Shown: positions 11,699 to 25,525 of the stretch, one piece after another
Layout: each line of letters starts with the position of its first letter
Position numbering within the stretch: position 1 is the stretch's first letter
Source of the DNA: Ziziphus jujuba
Lineage: Eukaryota; Streptophyta; Magnoliopsida; Rosales; Rhamnaceae
Assembly (NCBI RefSeq): GCF_031755915.1
Contig: NC_083390.1
Location: forward strand, 25,353,001-25,417,000
Reading direction: 5' to 3'
DNA: 64,000 nt
The notes under the pieces: generated by a model
Databases searched by the model: none
What the model was told of the DNA's origin: nothing
The model's input: the letters and a program-made list of their open reading frames with translations, nothing else
Position numbers and translations under genes: made by a program

Positions 11699-13412
11699 TC
11701 CAAAAACCCAAATGTCTAAATTGATAAAAAAGATATATACATGTGAACAAGAGAATATATGTGCAATCCATCATAGAGTATGAGTGTGTGCATATACAAA
11801 ATATAAGATGCTTGCAAAGAGGGCAATCCAAAAAAGGGTAATTCCGATAAAAGTAAAAACGAGTAGGGAAAAGGGGAGGAAAGGAAAAGCCAAAAGCCAA
11901 AAGCCAAACACCACAAAATTAAATAATATATAGAAAGAACAAAAAGCTAAGCATTATAAGATTATAAGAAGCACAAAGACATTTTGCAGTGAACAACTTA
12001 TTTTACTCAAAACACAATAATTGCAGCCTTTGACGTTTCTTTCTTACTCCTTAAAACCCTCTTCAACACCCACACGCAAACTCCTTTGACCCTCAAACGA
12101 AAAAAGAAAATAAATATAAACAAAGAAAGAGAAAGAGAAAGAGAAAGCAAAAGGGGGGAAAAAAATCACAGCCGCAATTTTGCTTACGAAACCCAACTTT
12201 TATTTCCATACACTATTATTTATACAAGTGGGTTTCCAGAGACAGCATTTGCTTGTGGGAATCTCATCCTCTCTTTTTTCTTTTTTTTCTTTTATATATA
12301 TATATGTATATATATAATTTGATTGGTATAAATATATATTTTTCTTTTTTCATTTTTTTTTTTTAATTTAAACTGTGGGAAAGGAGAGGAGTTTCCCTTC
12401 TCCCTACGGAATCGGGCTTCTTCATTTGTCAATGTTTGAGGCTCCAGTTTAACTAAATCTCAACCGTCCCACGTTACCCCTACTCCTTTTTAATATGCTA
12501 TTCCATAATTGCCCCTGCTGCTTATCCACCTTTTCTATTATTACTATTACTATAGTGCTGCCATTGACCTTTTGAATTTATTTCACTCAAAAATATCTCA
12601 TACAAAGATATAAATGTAAATTATGAATAAAATATCCATTAACATTCTTCCAATTAAATCTACCTACTCTTATGGATTTTTTATTTCTTTTTTTAAATCT
12701 TAGGACTTTTTGTCTTTGAGCTGTTTTTTGAAGACTATTTTGGGAAGGGAAAAAAAAAATTGTACCTTTAATTGATATTCTCTCATAAATAGCTCAAAAG
12801 GAATTTTTAGTATAAAATATTTTATCTTATTCTTATGTTTGATTACTGTGGTTGTGAAAATAATGACATCAAGCTGTATGAAATTGAGATGGGGTTTGTG
12901 GTCATCACACTTCAAACTGAGCGGTGCTGAAATCAAAGGCATCATGTATATATCTATATACATAAATATATATATTATATATATTTTCATGATAATAATA
13001 ATAATAGGAAAAAGAAAAGGGCAAAAGGGTAATTAGGGAGGAAGAGATTGTTGAGACGACTTCTCCCAAAAGATGAATCTGATCCAAATAGTGAGACAAG
13101 AAGATTTGCACAATCTTGAACTGGGGCATCACTTGAAGGTGGCATTTTTGTCAGTTACCTTAAATCCTACGTGGGTGCCCGTCGTTTTGGAAGCAAGTAG
13201 GTCCCTGACCTTTATTCCCTCACCCACCCCCCACGACCTCCTTCCCCTCTCCATTTACCATTTTGCCCCCTCCTCCCTTCCCTCTTCAACTCCTACCGAA
13301 TTAATATTATTTTCCAATTTCCCCTTCAATCTATATATCTATAAAACTAAATTCACAAATTTCCCTAATACGGACCAATAGGCTATGGCCCTCCCTACGT
13401 CGTGTTGAAAAC

Positions 13413-13413
<1 letters not shown>

Positions 13414-13448
<35 letters not shown>
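13414..13448 (+). repeat. Poly-A run of 35
   Basis: Thirty-five consecutive A residues. The preceding 40 bases show no coding sequence or SINE-like structure that I recognise. Confidence 0.97.
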
Positions 13449-13452
<4 letters not shown>

Positions 13453-15885
13453 GTACGAAACGGTGGTAACATATTATCTATATTATTTTAAATTATTATA
13501 TATTGTATAAATTTAATATTCTATAATCATTTGCAATATTACATGATTTCATAATAAATTTTTATAGATGGCGTTTAATATTTATTGAATGTGCAATTAT
13601 GAGTGTGGTTGTGACATTATGTCTCCTGGATGTAAATAAGTTTTTCTCCCAACGCCTCCCCTTTCCTCCTTCTTGTCAATTCCAAGAACCCTTCGCTCTC
13701 TGTTTGTGTTGTTTGTTTTTGTTGTGCAAGACTATGGAGAAGACTATGGAGGAGGAGCATCTTGTTCATCATCTCTACGAAATAATCTAGTTAGTTAAAC
13801 ACGCATCCCGATGCGTGCACCCTTTTATTATATTAATTTGTATGGTATAGAATATATCTTCTTCTAGAAATAATGGAATGTATATTCATGTTATGCTTGC
13901 ATGCTTTTTGTTTGAATTCATTTAATAAATTTTGTTTCAAAATCTTCAATTTGATTTATGTATATATATTATGTGTCAGGAGCACCTCATCCACTTTAAC
14001 AAGTAACTTCGAGGGTCAAATTGTGACAAAAGTTCTACACATCGGCCATGGTTTTCTAAATGATTTTTTTTTTTTATAAAAATAATAATACTTACACCTT
14101 TTGAACTTGTTAACCAATTTAACTAATAAATTATTGCATTAGTAAACTCTCTTAGAATCACAATAATTTAGTATTTGTGTAGAATCATTGTATGTGACGA
14201 CTGAAATTGTGATTTGGACAACAATTTTCTTTATCAAATTTTTAAATGAACATATTTGACATCGGCAAAATACATGCAAAATGACTTCTTTAAATTAGTA
14301 TAAATAATTAGGATTTGAGAGTTATATATAAAGGTTGATCCTCATCGGATAAATTTTTTTTTTTTTTACTCTAATGTTATTTATTAAATAACATATAAAA
14401 TAAAACTTTTAAATAGATAAATAAATTTAAAAATTAAATTAATTAAATATTACCACATCTATCAAATTATTTAATAAATAATTTTGATACACATTTTAAT
14501 AACTCTAGTATTATTGTTTTTTTTAATAATTGATAAAAGCTAAAAGTTATTTTGAAGGTGAATTATGTGACTTTCAAATTAGTTTACAAGTGACTCCTTT
14601 ATACTTTAATTCTTGAAGAAAATGAAATATTTATTTTGGGATACGCTAAGGGTCTTAACTTTAAATTCACAAAAATTTGGAACGTTGAAATATGATTATT
14701 CTACTTTTACTAGTACACTCTTATTATTATTATTTTTGGTCGAATTTCATTTGTACTCTTTGGTATTAATTATTTACCTCTGTATATTTAATTAGATCTC
14801 GGTTTATATGACCATCCAAATGTTTCCATACAGACTCTTTGTTATTGCTTACATACTCTTGGTTTTCCATTATTTTACACGAGGATATCCTTAGGGAAAA
14901 TTAAAGTGGGAGACTCAAAGAGAAATTCAAGTAACAAATCAAGAATATACGTGTCATAAAAAAATACGTAATTAATGAGAATAGGAAAATGACTTGTGGA
15001 GCAAAATTTTTCATATTAAACATCATTTTTAAGGATGAAATAATTAAAAAGGATTTATTGTTAATGTATAGCTCATAAATCATAATTATTATATCTTTTT
15101 TGTAGATTTGGGGTATTAAGTAAAGAAACGTCTTGTTCTCTAGTGCAGATCAAGAAACATGTTAACACATAAATAATCTTTTGTAATCTTTAAAGTCAAT
15201 ATATGTAAATAGGTTTATTGTTAGATTTCTTTTATGTTTGTTGTCTTTTTACTTGTCCAAGGCAATTAACCCTCGTATTCAAGTATATATTACATATTTT
15301 ATATGTTGATGTAGACAATTATGAAATTTGGTTTTCATGAATCATGTGTTTTAGTTAATATTAAACAACAAGAGCTCCTACTGTTTAATGCACTCCTCGA
15401 GGCATTTAATGTACCTTATTTTGTTCCCAAAAAAAAAAAAAAAAAGGATAATAATACTTCAAATTATTAGTTAAAACAAACAATAATAGCATAATGCTTT
15501 GCGCACAAAAAATATTCACCAAATTAAGTATGAAAATTTTCAATTTTAAATTCGGTTAATATTCTATATTCCTATAATCAATTATTTACTTTGAAATCTC
15601 AAAGATGTAGACTTGAGAGACAATACAATATAAAGATTTACAATATTGGAAATTTAAAAGCATCTTCAACAGAAAAGAAAAAAAAGAACTCTCTATTAAC
15701 TCTATTTAAAAAATAAAAAAAAACTTTTAACAAGTTGATATGGTTAAAAAAGAAAGAAAAAAAAAAGCAAAGACTATCTACTTTTAAGAGACATATTAAT
15801 AGTATGAATCAACAAAAGAATCCTTATCAATATCTTTTTAAAAACAAAAAAAAAATAGGTTGATAATAATTATTTTTGTTAAAAG

Positions 15886-15926
<41 letters not shown>

Positions 15927-17497
15927 ATAGTTAGACTCAAAAAGCAACTTTATACATCATTAATTAATTAAAATTTAAACATAACAAAAAATAATTTTTT
16001 GATTGAATATGAATTATGTAAACATTTATGCTCTAAATTGAGATGCTCCATTAAAAATGTGAAAGTAGAAATAAAAATGTCACATAAACAATATATATAT
16101 ATATATATATATAAATATAGTGTTTTAGAATGGTAATGTCCAGAAAAGGAATATAGAAACGTTTAGGTTGTCAAGTAAATGTGTTTACTTTTAAAGGTTT
16201 TAAGACACTATAAAAAGCAAAAATTTATTTACAAAAAAAAAAGAAAAAAGAAAAACTAATAAATAAATAAAATAGATAATTAACTATTATTTTTTTATGT
16301 GCATTATGATTGAATAACAATTTAGAATTAATTTTACATTTATGCAATTTAAGTTTAAAAAATGTAAATTCTATGTTATATAATCTATATTTACCATTAA
16401 AATGATCTAAAAATACAGATATATTTTAATTTAGAACATGTATAATCTAACAAGTATGTGAATTTTATTAAATTTCTTTTACCATATTTAAAATATAAAT
16501 ATTCATTGAAAAAGAAAATCTCTAATAACTCCCTAAATGTGGCAAAAGAAAGAATAATTATTGATAGAGATAGTGTGTACACTGAAAAAATATGCCAAGC
16601 AATGGTAAAAAGAAGATTTATGAATCTGAAACCTTCTTTCACTTTCACAAAGGAAAGAGTTGGTCCCCAATTAAGCTATAAAGCCAATGGAAATGGAAAT
16701 GGAAATGCAAATATCTAAAAATACGTAACTCCGTACAATATTCACCCCCGGAAATTTAAGGCGTTGGTAAGCATCCAACGATTTTGTTCCCCTCCCAATA
16801 ACACCCCAACTATTTTTGCTGATGAGCAAAAGAAGCTGTGGAGGGTAATTTCGTAATTCCGCTCATTGCCATTTTAGGGGGTCATTTGGTGAGCTCCAGC
16901 TGTCAGCGTGACATAAGCTGACTTCACTCGGCTTTTTAAACCTTGCAAGCCTTCTTAGAAAGACCCCGAGTCAGACAGTTCGAAAAGACAATACTAGCCC
17001 TATTCAATGCCCAAAATGCTCTCCGTTGCTGAAAAGACAAAATTACCCTTCGTACCGTCCAAAATTTTCCTTGTAGGGTTGCTGAGTTGCATTAAAGAAG
17101 GTCGAAATGGTAAATTGAGGATGGAGATGAAAATAAAGTGGAATAAATGTTTATTTTATTGGGCAAAAAGAGTTTGAAAGGAGGCAATGAACAGCTTCGG
17201 TTATTCCCACACAACAACAACAAACAACAACAACTAATAAGGGGCTCTTGGGGAATAGGGAAAAATATATTTAAGAAGCATTATTTTTATTTTTATTTTT
17301 TATTTTTTTAAAATTTTTATGGGTTTCGTTTGAATAAAAAACTTTTAACCTTTTCGCAGAGACCCGAGCGTAGTCCTCAGACGTTTTTGTTAAAATAGCG
17401 TCAAAGCTAAAGAGTTTGAGTCTCGTTTACGCCAACTGGGTCGTCCTTATTCTAATTTTCCAATCTCTCTCTCTTAACTCATATATACACCCATTAC

Positions 17498-17505
17498 TAT
17501 AAAAG
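17498..17505 (+). promoter_or_regulatory. Probable TATA box of the NAC gene
   Basis: TATAAAAG, about 340 bp upstream of the NAC start codon. The sequence after it is pyrimidine-rich, typical of a plant 5' leader. Confidence 0.55.
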
Positions 17506-17845
17506 AAGCCACACTTTCTCTCTGTCTATCACACAATACCCATCTTCTTCCAACTTTTTTTTTGCTTTTTTTGGCCCCCCTCTTTATTTCTAACTGGTAC
17601 CCTTTTTTCCTTCTTGTTCTTGTTCCCCATCTTGCTCTTCTTGTTGCATCTTCTACTTTTGTTATTTGATATTTCTCTATATGACTTTTAATGGACTATA
17701 AAACCTCTACAACCCTTGCTTGAGGTCGTTGCTCAATTGGGTGTAGTTCCAAGTTTGGGTTTTGGGGCTCTGAGTTTTCTTTGTTTTATTTTTTATTTTT
17801 TCTTTTTTGGGACTTCCTTTTTGAGGTGCTATTTCATTTAGACAG

Positions 17846-19011
17846 ATGGAAAAGCTTAATTTTGTGAAGAATGGTGAGCTTAGATTGCCTCCTGGTTTTC
17901 GTTTCCATCCAACGGATGAAGAGCTTGTTGTTCAGTACTTGAAAAGGAAGGTCTTTTGCTTCCCTTTGCCTGCCTCAATCATTCCTGAAGTTGATGTTTG
18001 CAAGTCTGATCCTTGGGATTTGCCAGGTTGGTAGTAAAATTTTCTTACAATTCCTGGAACTTTTTCAAACTAAAATATTTTATAGCTAATTGTAGCAAGA
18101 AAAAAAAAAAAAAAAAAAGATGGAAAAAAAAGAGAGAGAGGAAATTTCATTTCTAGAAGCAGAATACAATGCCATGTTACCAAACAGAACTTTGGAAAAT
18201 CAAAATAGTATTATATTTAAAAGATTGACTAGTGAATTTCTACGAGAAATCGAATATACCAACTAGCTGTTTCTAATGCTTAAGGTTATATGGGGTTTAT
18301 TTAGGTGATTTGGAACAAGAGAGGTACTTCTTCAGCACTAGGGAAGCCAAGTATCCAAATGGGAACAGATCAAACAGGGCCACAAGTTCTGGTTATTGGA
18401 AAGCAACTGGAATAGACAAGCAAATTGCTACTTCCAAGGGAAACCAAGCTGTGGGGATGAAAAAGACTCTGGTTTTTTATAGAGGAAAGCCTCCACATGG
18501 ATCCAGGACCGATTGGATTATGCATGAATATCGCCTTATCAGTGCTGAAAATAAAGCCTCCAATGGTCCACAAGAAAAGAATTCGACCCAGGTGAGCTTC
18601 TGGGTTCTATTACAGAAACTAGAAGATAAAACCCACTTGACCGCTTGAAACTCATTGTATTTGATGATTATAGCATAATTTGCTGATAAATTTTGGTGCT
18701 TTTTGTTGTAGAACAATGTGGTGCCGATGGAAAATTGGGTTCTTTGCCGCATATTTTTGAAGAAGAGGGGTAGTAAAAATGAGGATGAACAAGTTCAATC
18801 TGGAAATGAAGTGCAAATCATTCGGAAACCCAGAAGTGCTAGGCCAGTTTTCTACGATTTCATGACAAAGGATAGGGCAGATTTGAACCTTGCCCCTTGT
18901 TCATCCTCTTCAGGTTCCAGTGGAATCACAGAAGTCTCCTCTAATGAATCGGATGATCATGAAGAAAGCAGTAGTTGCAATAGTTTTCCGTATTTTAGAA
19001 GAAAACAGTAG
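17846..19011 (+). CDS. NAC083: NAC transcription factor, NAC083/VNI2-like
   Basis: Three exons, 17846-18026, 18305-18591 and 18712-19011, encode 255 residues. The introns sit at the usual NAC-domain positions. All NAC subdomains can be read: [21 protein letters not shown] (residues 14-33), B around [29 protein letters not shown] and [33 protein letters not shown], and [14 protein letters not shown]. The C-terminal tail holds [14 protein letters not shown] and a Ser/Glu/Asp-rich stretch ending in SSCNSF, as in Arabidopsis NAC083/VNI2. That protein represses the xylem regulator VND7, also acts in leaf ageing and stress responses, and is turned over through a PEST-type C-terminus. The orthology is strong; the precise role here is inferred. 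Confidence 0.95.
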
Positions 19012-19356
19012 CTAATTAATAAATCCCACTTGATAGCCTCTGTACCAGTAATTGGGTTTTTTTTTTTTTTTTTTTTGGTGTTATTTTCTGGTTATCAAAT
19101 CAGAATAACCATATAAGAAGAACGAAAAAACAATCCGGTGTTTTTGGTCGTTAAGTTTGGCTTCTCTCTGTATGTGATAGTCAAAGAGAATATGCACAAA
19201 AAGAAGAAATCGGCATTAACTTGTACTCTCGGTAATATGGAAGAGAAATGGATGTTTAACAGATGGGTTTTATGTAATTTTGAGTCCAAAGTTTAGCAGC
19301 ATTTGAACATTCTCTTTTCTAATTAATAAGTATACCCATCATCTATAGGATTATCA

Positions 19357-19392
<36 letters not shown>

Positions 19393-22084
19393 TATACACA
19401 TCATAGGTTTGGAGTATTCTTGTGCTTATCATGCAATGGAATTTCATCATCAAAAGGCAGAGTTATTTTCAAGGAAAAAAGATTTGGACGTAAAGAGGGA
19501 AGAAAGTAAGAGAACCCATTTGTGCATCTAACATGAACTTTGTCAAAGGCAATTGATTTCGTCTGGGAAAAGAGCATAAGAATAAGAATATGATCTTTTG
19601 CGAAATCACGTTGGAACGAGGTTCTCTTTTCTCTTCCTTTGGGAAAAAAGCAGAATCATTCAAAAGAAAAAAAAGAGAAGAAAAACCAGAACCCAATTCC
19701 TTATTACTGTTTTCCAAATGGACCAAAAATCTCCAAGAATCCTGATGCTTGCAAACTCCCAACTCAAAATCTTGAAAAACACTCCAAAATCTGTATTGTT
19801 GGAAAAATGTCAAAAAAAATTTAGCTGTTCCAAAAGCCAAACATTCTACAAACATTTGTTGGAATTGTCATATCCTAGTATCAGTATTATTTAAGAAAAC
19901 AGAGAAGAGTAGGTATATATGTTGTCGTAGGAAAACAAAATTAACTAAATTTTGAATCTACAAGACCAGTTGGTGAAAGTAGAGAGACTAGAAATACAGA
20001 CAGTGGGATTATTTAGGGAAGACAGCTTTTTCATTTTGAGAAGAAAATGAAAATTTTGGGGGTCCCAAGTTTTGAAAACCGATCCATTGCACTATTAAAT
20101 TCTAGAAAGAATATATGATTTCTTGCCGAGTCCTGTAAGTTTACGTAAACGTTTGCCATAGAAATTAGAATCCAAGAAATTTTTCTTGTTTAAAATATGT
20201 AAATATAAAGAAAAATCTTTGGCTAGCTCCGCATCTTCAACGATGTTGATAATCATATATATATATATATATATATTTTTATTTTCACAAGTTCCTTGCA
20301 GAAATGAAACGTAGACCCACTTCTCCAAGAAAAATCCTTTTATAGTTTGAATTTGTTGGACAATAAAAAAATAAAATTATCGGCAAAAACTTTTAGTGGC
20401 TAGCTAGCTAGAGAAAGATTCCGATCCCAATACCTTCCAACTACTCTTAAACATTGACTTCCGACCAAGTTAAAAACACATATGGTACTTGGTTATATAA
20501 TATATTTGTACTCACAAAATTGTTACTGTATAATGAACTATAATATCATAATCAAATTACATAAAATTAATGAACATTCACTGCATAATTCGTACAAGCA
20601 TACACGTGTCGTACATGACAAGGTCGAAAGCCGGCTATTTGGTTGACTAGGCCAGGATCATTAATAAAAATATAATCAGAGGCCAACAATCCAAGTACTT
20701 AAAAGCAAATAGTAAGTTCAAAGAATACTTAGTCTCTCTCCATTATTTAAAGAGATTTAGTAAAATATGGTAGAACAAAACCTATAAGGTAGGTTGTCCC
20801 CCTAAACAAGCATGGATGTTGATATAATACAGATATAAATATATCATAATAAGCTAATAAAGATAGGTTTAATTTGGGTTGTGGGGCACAAATCAAATAA
20901 AAGAGTGCCAAGTGTACAAAAGTCGGCATATAGTAAAGCTCTTGATTATAAGTTTAGTAATGTATAATTGAGGTATTATTATTTGTCATGCCATTAGAGA
21001 AAAGAAAAACAAATTTATTATTAACAACAAGATAAAGGGGAAAAAAAAAAAAAAATTGCCGACCACCAGAGTTTCTTGTGACAGTGGTTTAGAGTCCCCT
21101 CAAGCTGTAGGAGTTCTTCACGTCACTTTTTTATGTTTTTTTAAATATTTTTATTGTGTAGATTAAAAAAAAAAAAAATCATTTTCATTGATAGAGAAAG
21201 AGAGGATTGGATTGGGTTTCGGATTGGTGACTTGGTTGTGAAATTGTCAATCACGTGGGCAGCCCGTCATGACAGACCACACACTCACAGCTCAACTTTT
21301 GTAGGCTCACCTGATTAGGTCAATCACATAAAGAAAAAAACTCTTACCTGTCCTAAAATAAATACATATATATAAGGGCAAAATTGGGTCTCTATCAAGT
21401 ATTTCCTTTATTTTTTGACATTTTCAAAAAAAACATTGCATTGCAGACCGGGAATGTAATTATCAATTATGTAAGTTGACCAGTTCCCAAAAACCAACCA
21501 CTTTTAAAAAATGCTGTTTTGTTTGGGCAAAATTATGTTTAATCAGGGTTGCTTAGAATCTCTGCAACAAAGACATCTCCAGGAAAATAAAGAAAAAAAA
21601 AAATTGTCTTCAAATTCATAAAAAATGGGATAATTTACCCCAAGAAAAAACTAAAATTATAGTTTCGATGTGGACCTTTTCATTTACAACCCGACCAGGC
21701 TCTGTATTTGTTGTCAATTTTATATCATCCAATTTCACAGAGTTTAAAAAGGGATCTTAGAAAAAGCTGACAAATCTCAAATAAAAGAGTGTTATGGACT
21801 TTTTATTGATGAAATTACTTGTACGAAATTAAAAAATAATGACTCTGTTTGTTGCTCTGCAGCACAGCATGCCCTTTTTCCACACAAACCCTCAAGCCCC
21901 AACAGTATTAAAAACAAAAATTCAATACCAAACAATCAAAAGGAGACAGTTGAAATTAATAGGGTCGATTAGATTTCAGGTTTAGTTTCTTAGCTTTTTA
22001 CAACCTATTTCACAATTTCAATTGCAACTACAGGGTACTTTTCTGATGAAGTGCAAAAATATGCATAGAAAGGTTCTGAACTTT

Positions 22085-22122
<38 letters not shown>

Positions 22123-22558
22123 CTCTCTATATTTATTGGGCGGTAGAAAGTGAGACATTTCAACATCCCAGAGATGCATATTTAACATGAAACACGTCAC
22201 AGTCTGAGATTTTATATTTGCATAAATAACCCATTAGAAGACAAAAAGTACATATTTAGATGAACACACAGATGAGAGAGATGAATTTTATCTTCAATGC
22301 GCACATGTAAGAATATGATATGGAAGACAAAGGGATGCGTGTTAAAAGTGTAAACCCTTCAGTAAATGTGCCAAATGGATCTCTCTTACGTTTCTCAGAC
22401 TTAATGAAAACATATCAAGAGAATAAAAATTATTTGAGGTTGAGAAAATTTTCTTCAATGTCAATATCAGTCTTCTACCTACAGCAGGGACTGAGATGGA
22501 GTTTCCAATTAACTTTTTCTTTCGGTGGATTTCGTGTGTTTGTATATTTCATTTCCCC

Positions 22559-22593
<35 letters not shown>

Positions 22594-23556
22594 AGTTGTT
22601 TTAAAAATCAAACATGGACCACATCATCTTAAGACAAGATTAAGTATTACCTTTCTTGCAAGAATTTGGATGCAGAAAGATTCTTCTTTATGGAATTTTA
22701 TATGGTGTTTTAATCAAACCCTTCATAATCACAATAGACCTCTCCTTAGCAATTTGCAGTTTAATAATGAAACCTATGAATGGGGGCACGAAAACCATGA
22801 TATAAAATCTAAGTTTATGTCGAAAGAAAAATCAATATTAGAATTGACATCACTGAAACTGCATCCACTAACCAAAAACCAGTATATGTTTGAATATTAA
22901 AAAATGTAAGACGACCTCGCGGTCAAAATGTCAAATTATAATTTCCTTCGTCTTTAAAGCCTAAATATTGATTATTATTATTATTGTTATTATTATCATT
23001 CCATATGTGCTTTTTGTAGTGCTATTTTTCATGTAGTTAGCGCAGGGCTATGGAGGTGATATCAACTTATTTTAGTATCTTTTTTTTTTTTTTTTTAAGG
23101 CAAAAAAAAAAAAAAAAAGATACGAAAAGCACTGGTTTTATTTGACATGGCTTTTATTTTGAGCCTCTTTTTCATGGGGCAGAACGCAAAGGCCTTGGTC
23201 GCTGGTGGCCTTGTTAGGTGCACTGGTTTTGCCATACAAGTGCAACTTTGCAAAAGTAATAGACAGGTATGATTGAAGTTGCATACACCAAAAAATTATA
23301 TTGCAAACTGTTGATAGCATTCAGGATTATAATAGAATTTGAAACCATAACTAGAAGCTTTTATCTTAATTAAATGCTCCAAAGAATAATACACTTGACT
23401 CTTGTAAATCCTAAACAGTTTAAAAGATCAAAACGGTGCTGAGTTAAAGTCCTAAAGTTTATACCAAACGGTTGAAAAAAGGTTGACAAGGAAAAAAAGG
23501 TACTGGAGGGACAATCTCCACCTACTCCTTCCAAGCTTGGCCAATGTTCATACTCC
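19012..23556. other. Intergenic, no gene supported
   Basis: NAC 3' flank, then AT-rich sequence with long homopolymers (A-run 19362-19390, T-run 22086-22117, A-run 22561-22590). A 41-codon frame at 23147-23269 has a hydrophobic start but no supporting context. Nothing else is recognisable. Confidence 0.5.
22086..22117 (+). repeat. Poly-T run of about 32
   Basis: An uninterrupted T homopolymer in intergenic sequence. Runs of this length are prone to length error in assemblies. Confidence 0.95.
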
Positions 23557-25161
23557 TCATTGGCTATTCATGTTGTCCTTTTCACCGCCAGCAACAGCAG
23601 CAGCCCCTGCAGTTTTTGAAGGAGGTGGTTCAGAACATGCCTTCAGAACAGCTTCATTCTGCAAGTAAAAAAGGCAACAAAGAGGAACTCGTCAATTCCC
23701 AAATATAAAAAGTAAAATATGCGTGGAGAGGGCCAAAGAGGAGAGTGAATATAAAAGCAAGTTGCACAAGGATAAAATAATGCAAGTCATTATAACTGAA
23801 ATGAGTGCAATTCTTATATGAAGTGAATCAGCGATATAGAAACTTGACAAACTCAAAATCCAAAAGCCAAATCCGCATATCAACTGCTAAACATTACAAT
23901 AGAGAGTACTAGGTGAAAACCCTATGTAAAGTCCTTTTATTACAATGGTAGAGATGGGTAGATAGGTTGTTTTGTGACATATTTGTTAAAAACCATGTGT
24001 ACAAAAAACTACATAACGTTTTAATGCTCTTGAGTTTTTTGGAACCAGAATTGGTAAACCTGCTTTCTAGAACACCATTCAATATGTTTATCTTATATAG
24101 CATGAACCCATTTATCACTCTCAAGCACAGTAGACAAAACATAACACAATAATCAAGAGCCGTGTTAAAGAATAAACATTAGAATGAAAAAAGCAACACG
24201 CAGTAGCCAAGTTTCACTTCTATAATCATACAGTAAAAATAACGATAATCGACATAGCAAAGATGGGGATAAGGACATATAAAGCATAATCAAACTCTCA
24301 TATGATACATGAAATTTTTTTGACGACTGAATTCTATTGCAGAATCAAACAAAAAAGTTCCATAGAAAAAATCAGTTTTATTTTCAGGTAATAATACCTA
24401 GAAAGCCATATCAAAAATGCCGATGAGGTTGGATCCAACATCTACATCCATTTCCATTATACGAATTGTTTACTTAATTCCAAAAAGAGGACAAACTTAC
24501 CCCATCCTTCACATATAACAATTCTACACAGAAATCCCCAGCTGTTGCTTTCCTTCCAAAAGCAATTCTGCATACCTTTCTAGGCGCAGTGCAGCTAATT
24601 GGGGGAATAAAATCATGGCAACAACTAAAATTCAACTTGCAATACATGTTTACTATAGTAATCCTTCTTAATAGTATCTCTTAAATCGTTTAAGATGTTC
24701 GTTCCCCATTTCTCAGCTCTTAACAAAGTAAAAAAGTTAGTATTTTGATGTATATAACAAACATGTATCAGTCCAAAAATCGCACTTTGGAAACTTGGGA
24801 AATAGAAAGGGTTTACTGATTGATGATAAAGTGAAATTGTTATGCAAAATAAAGATGCTGTTGATCTAAAACCCTAGCTGAGAGAGGTTTTTCAGCGCTT
24901 AAAGTAGATGAGCCAGGTGGGTGGCTTGGTCGTAATTTCAATGAGAAATTGTGTTTGTGCAGAACCCTAAGCGATAAAAAGAGGATGGGAATTGAGAGAG
25001 AGAGAGAGAGAGTTTATAAATACCTGCCAAACACGGAGGAGACGCTTCTTGGCGTTGGCTTTACGAGTGGAGGTGAGCTTGATCCTCTTCCATACCAGAC
25101 CTCCTGAGTCGTGTTTCTTCACTATCTCCATCACTCTCGTCCCCCAAAATGCACCCGCCAT
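23557..25161 (-). CDS. Mitochondrial ribosomal protein L31/mL60-like, 79 aa
   Basis: Two exons on the minus strand, 25161-25024 and 23658-23557, joined in phase after VWQ to give 79 residues. The intron of 1,365 bp has a clean CAG/GTA donor and GCAG acceptor. The product is small and basic. Its core GGLVWKRIKL...TRKANAKKRLLRVW (about residues 20-45) resembles the mitochondrial large-subunit protein L31 (mL60) family, which has GGLLWK and RTRKANQRQRLRRV in fungi. The tail is Ala/Gly-rich and ends NMNSQ. The promoter supports the call: three TGGGCY site II elements lie 90-155 bp upstream of the ATG, a pattern typical of plant ribosomal and mitochondrial genes, and telo-box-like AAACCCTA sits in the intron. 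The family assignment rests on motif memory, so it is moderate; the gene itself is well supported. Confidence 0.72.
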
Positions 25162-25250
25162 TGCTCTTCCTCCCTCGCTGACTCTCTCTCTCTACAGTCT
25201 CGCTCCCTCCCTGGGTTGAGGAGGCGATGGAAGAGTCCGTCACCCCCCTA

Positions 25251-25316
25251 TGGGCTTAATTGGGCCCTTTCCTGGATCCTCAAGTCCAGACCCGCCATTT
25301 TTAAAACAACTGGGCT
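25251..25316 (-). promoter_or_regulatory. Site II element cluster upstream of mL60-like gene
   Basis: TGGGCT at 25251, TGGGCCC at 25261 and TGGGCT at 25311, read on the plus strand; site II elements work in either orientation. They are bound by TCP factors and are frequent in promoters of plant ribosomal and mitochondrial protein genes. Confidence 0.6.
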
Positions 25317-25493
25317 TCTTTTTGCACCCCTCCCTTGTAAACCAAATACCCAAAACACCCTAACTTATAATTTTGTCCCCCTTTTTTTCTTTTTTTAATT
25401 TCAAATAAAAGTTTTATCACTTATGTAGCATTATTACCTCAAAAGCATAAGTCCATAACCATGCAATTTTCTGACATCGACAATTAATTTCTT

Positions 25494-25494
25494 C

Positions 25495-25525
<31 letters not shown>
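25494..25525 (+). repeat. Poly-C(22) joined to poly-A(10)
   Basis: Twenty-two C residues followed directly by ten A residues, the same arrangement as at 4378-4422. Confidence 0.95.

Larger units (their letters stand above)
7975..17480. other. Gene-poor AT-rich region of about 9.5 kb
   Basis: No gene could be supported. Reading frames are short, run through A/T homopolymers and show no domain or splice continuity. The stretch holds the GDPD1-like 3' UTR (to about 8.2 kb), many (AT)n microsatellites (for example 10812-10852, 15890-15920) and long A-runs. Old decayed transposons are likely but I could not delimit any with terminal repeats and target duplications. Non-coding RNA genes cannot be excluded. 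Confidence 0.5.

Noticed and set aside
23147..23269. A 41-codon plus-strand frame with a hydrophobic start and a possible donor after CAG
   Set aside because: No TATA box, no second exon in phase and no family resemblance. It sits in the 3' flank of the minus-strand mL60-like gene, so chance is more likely.
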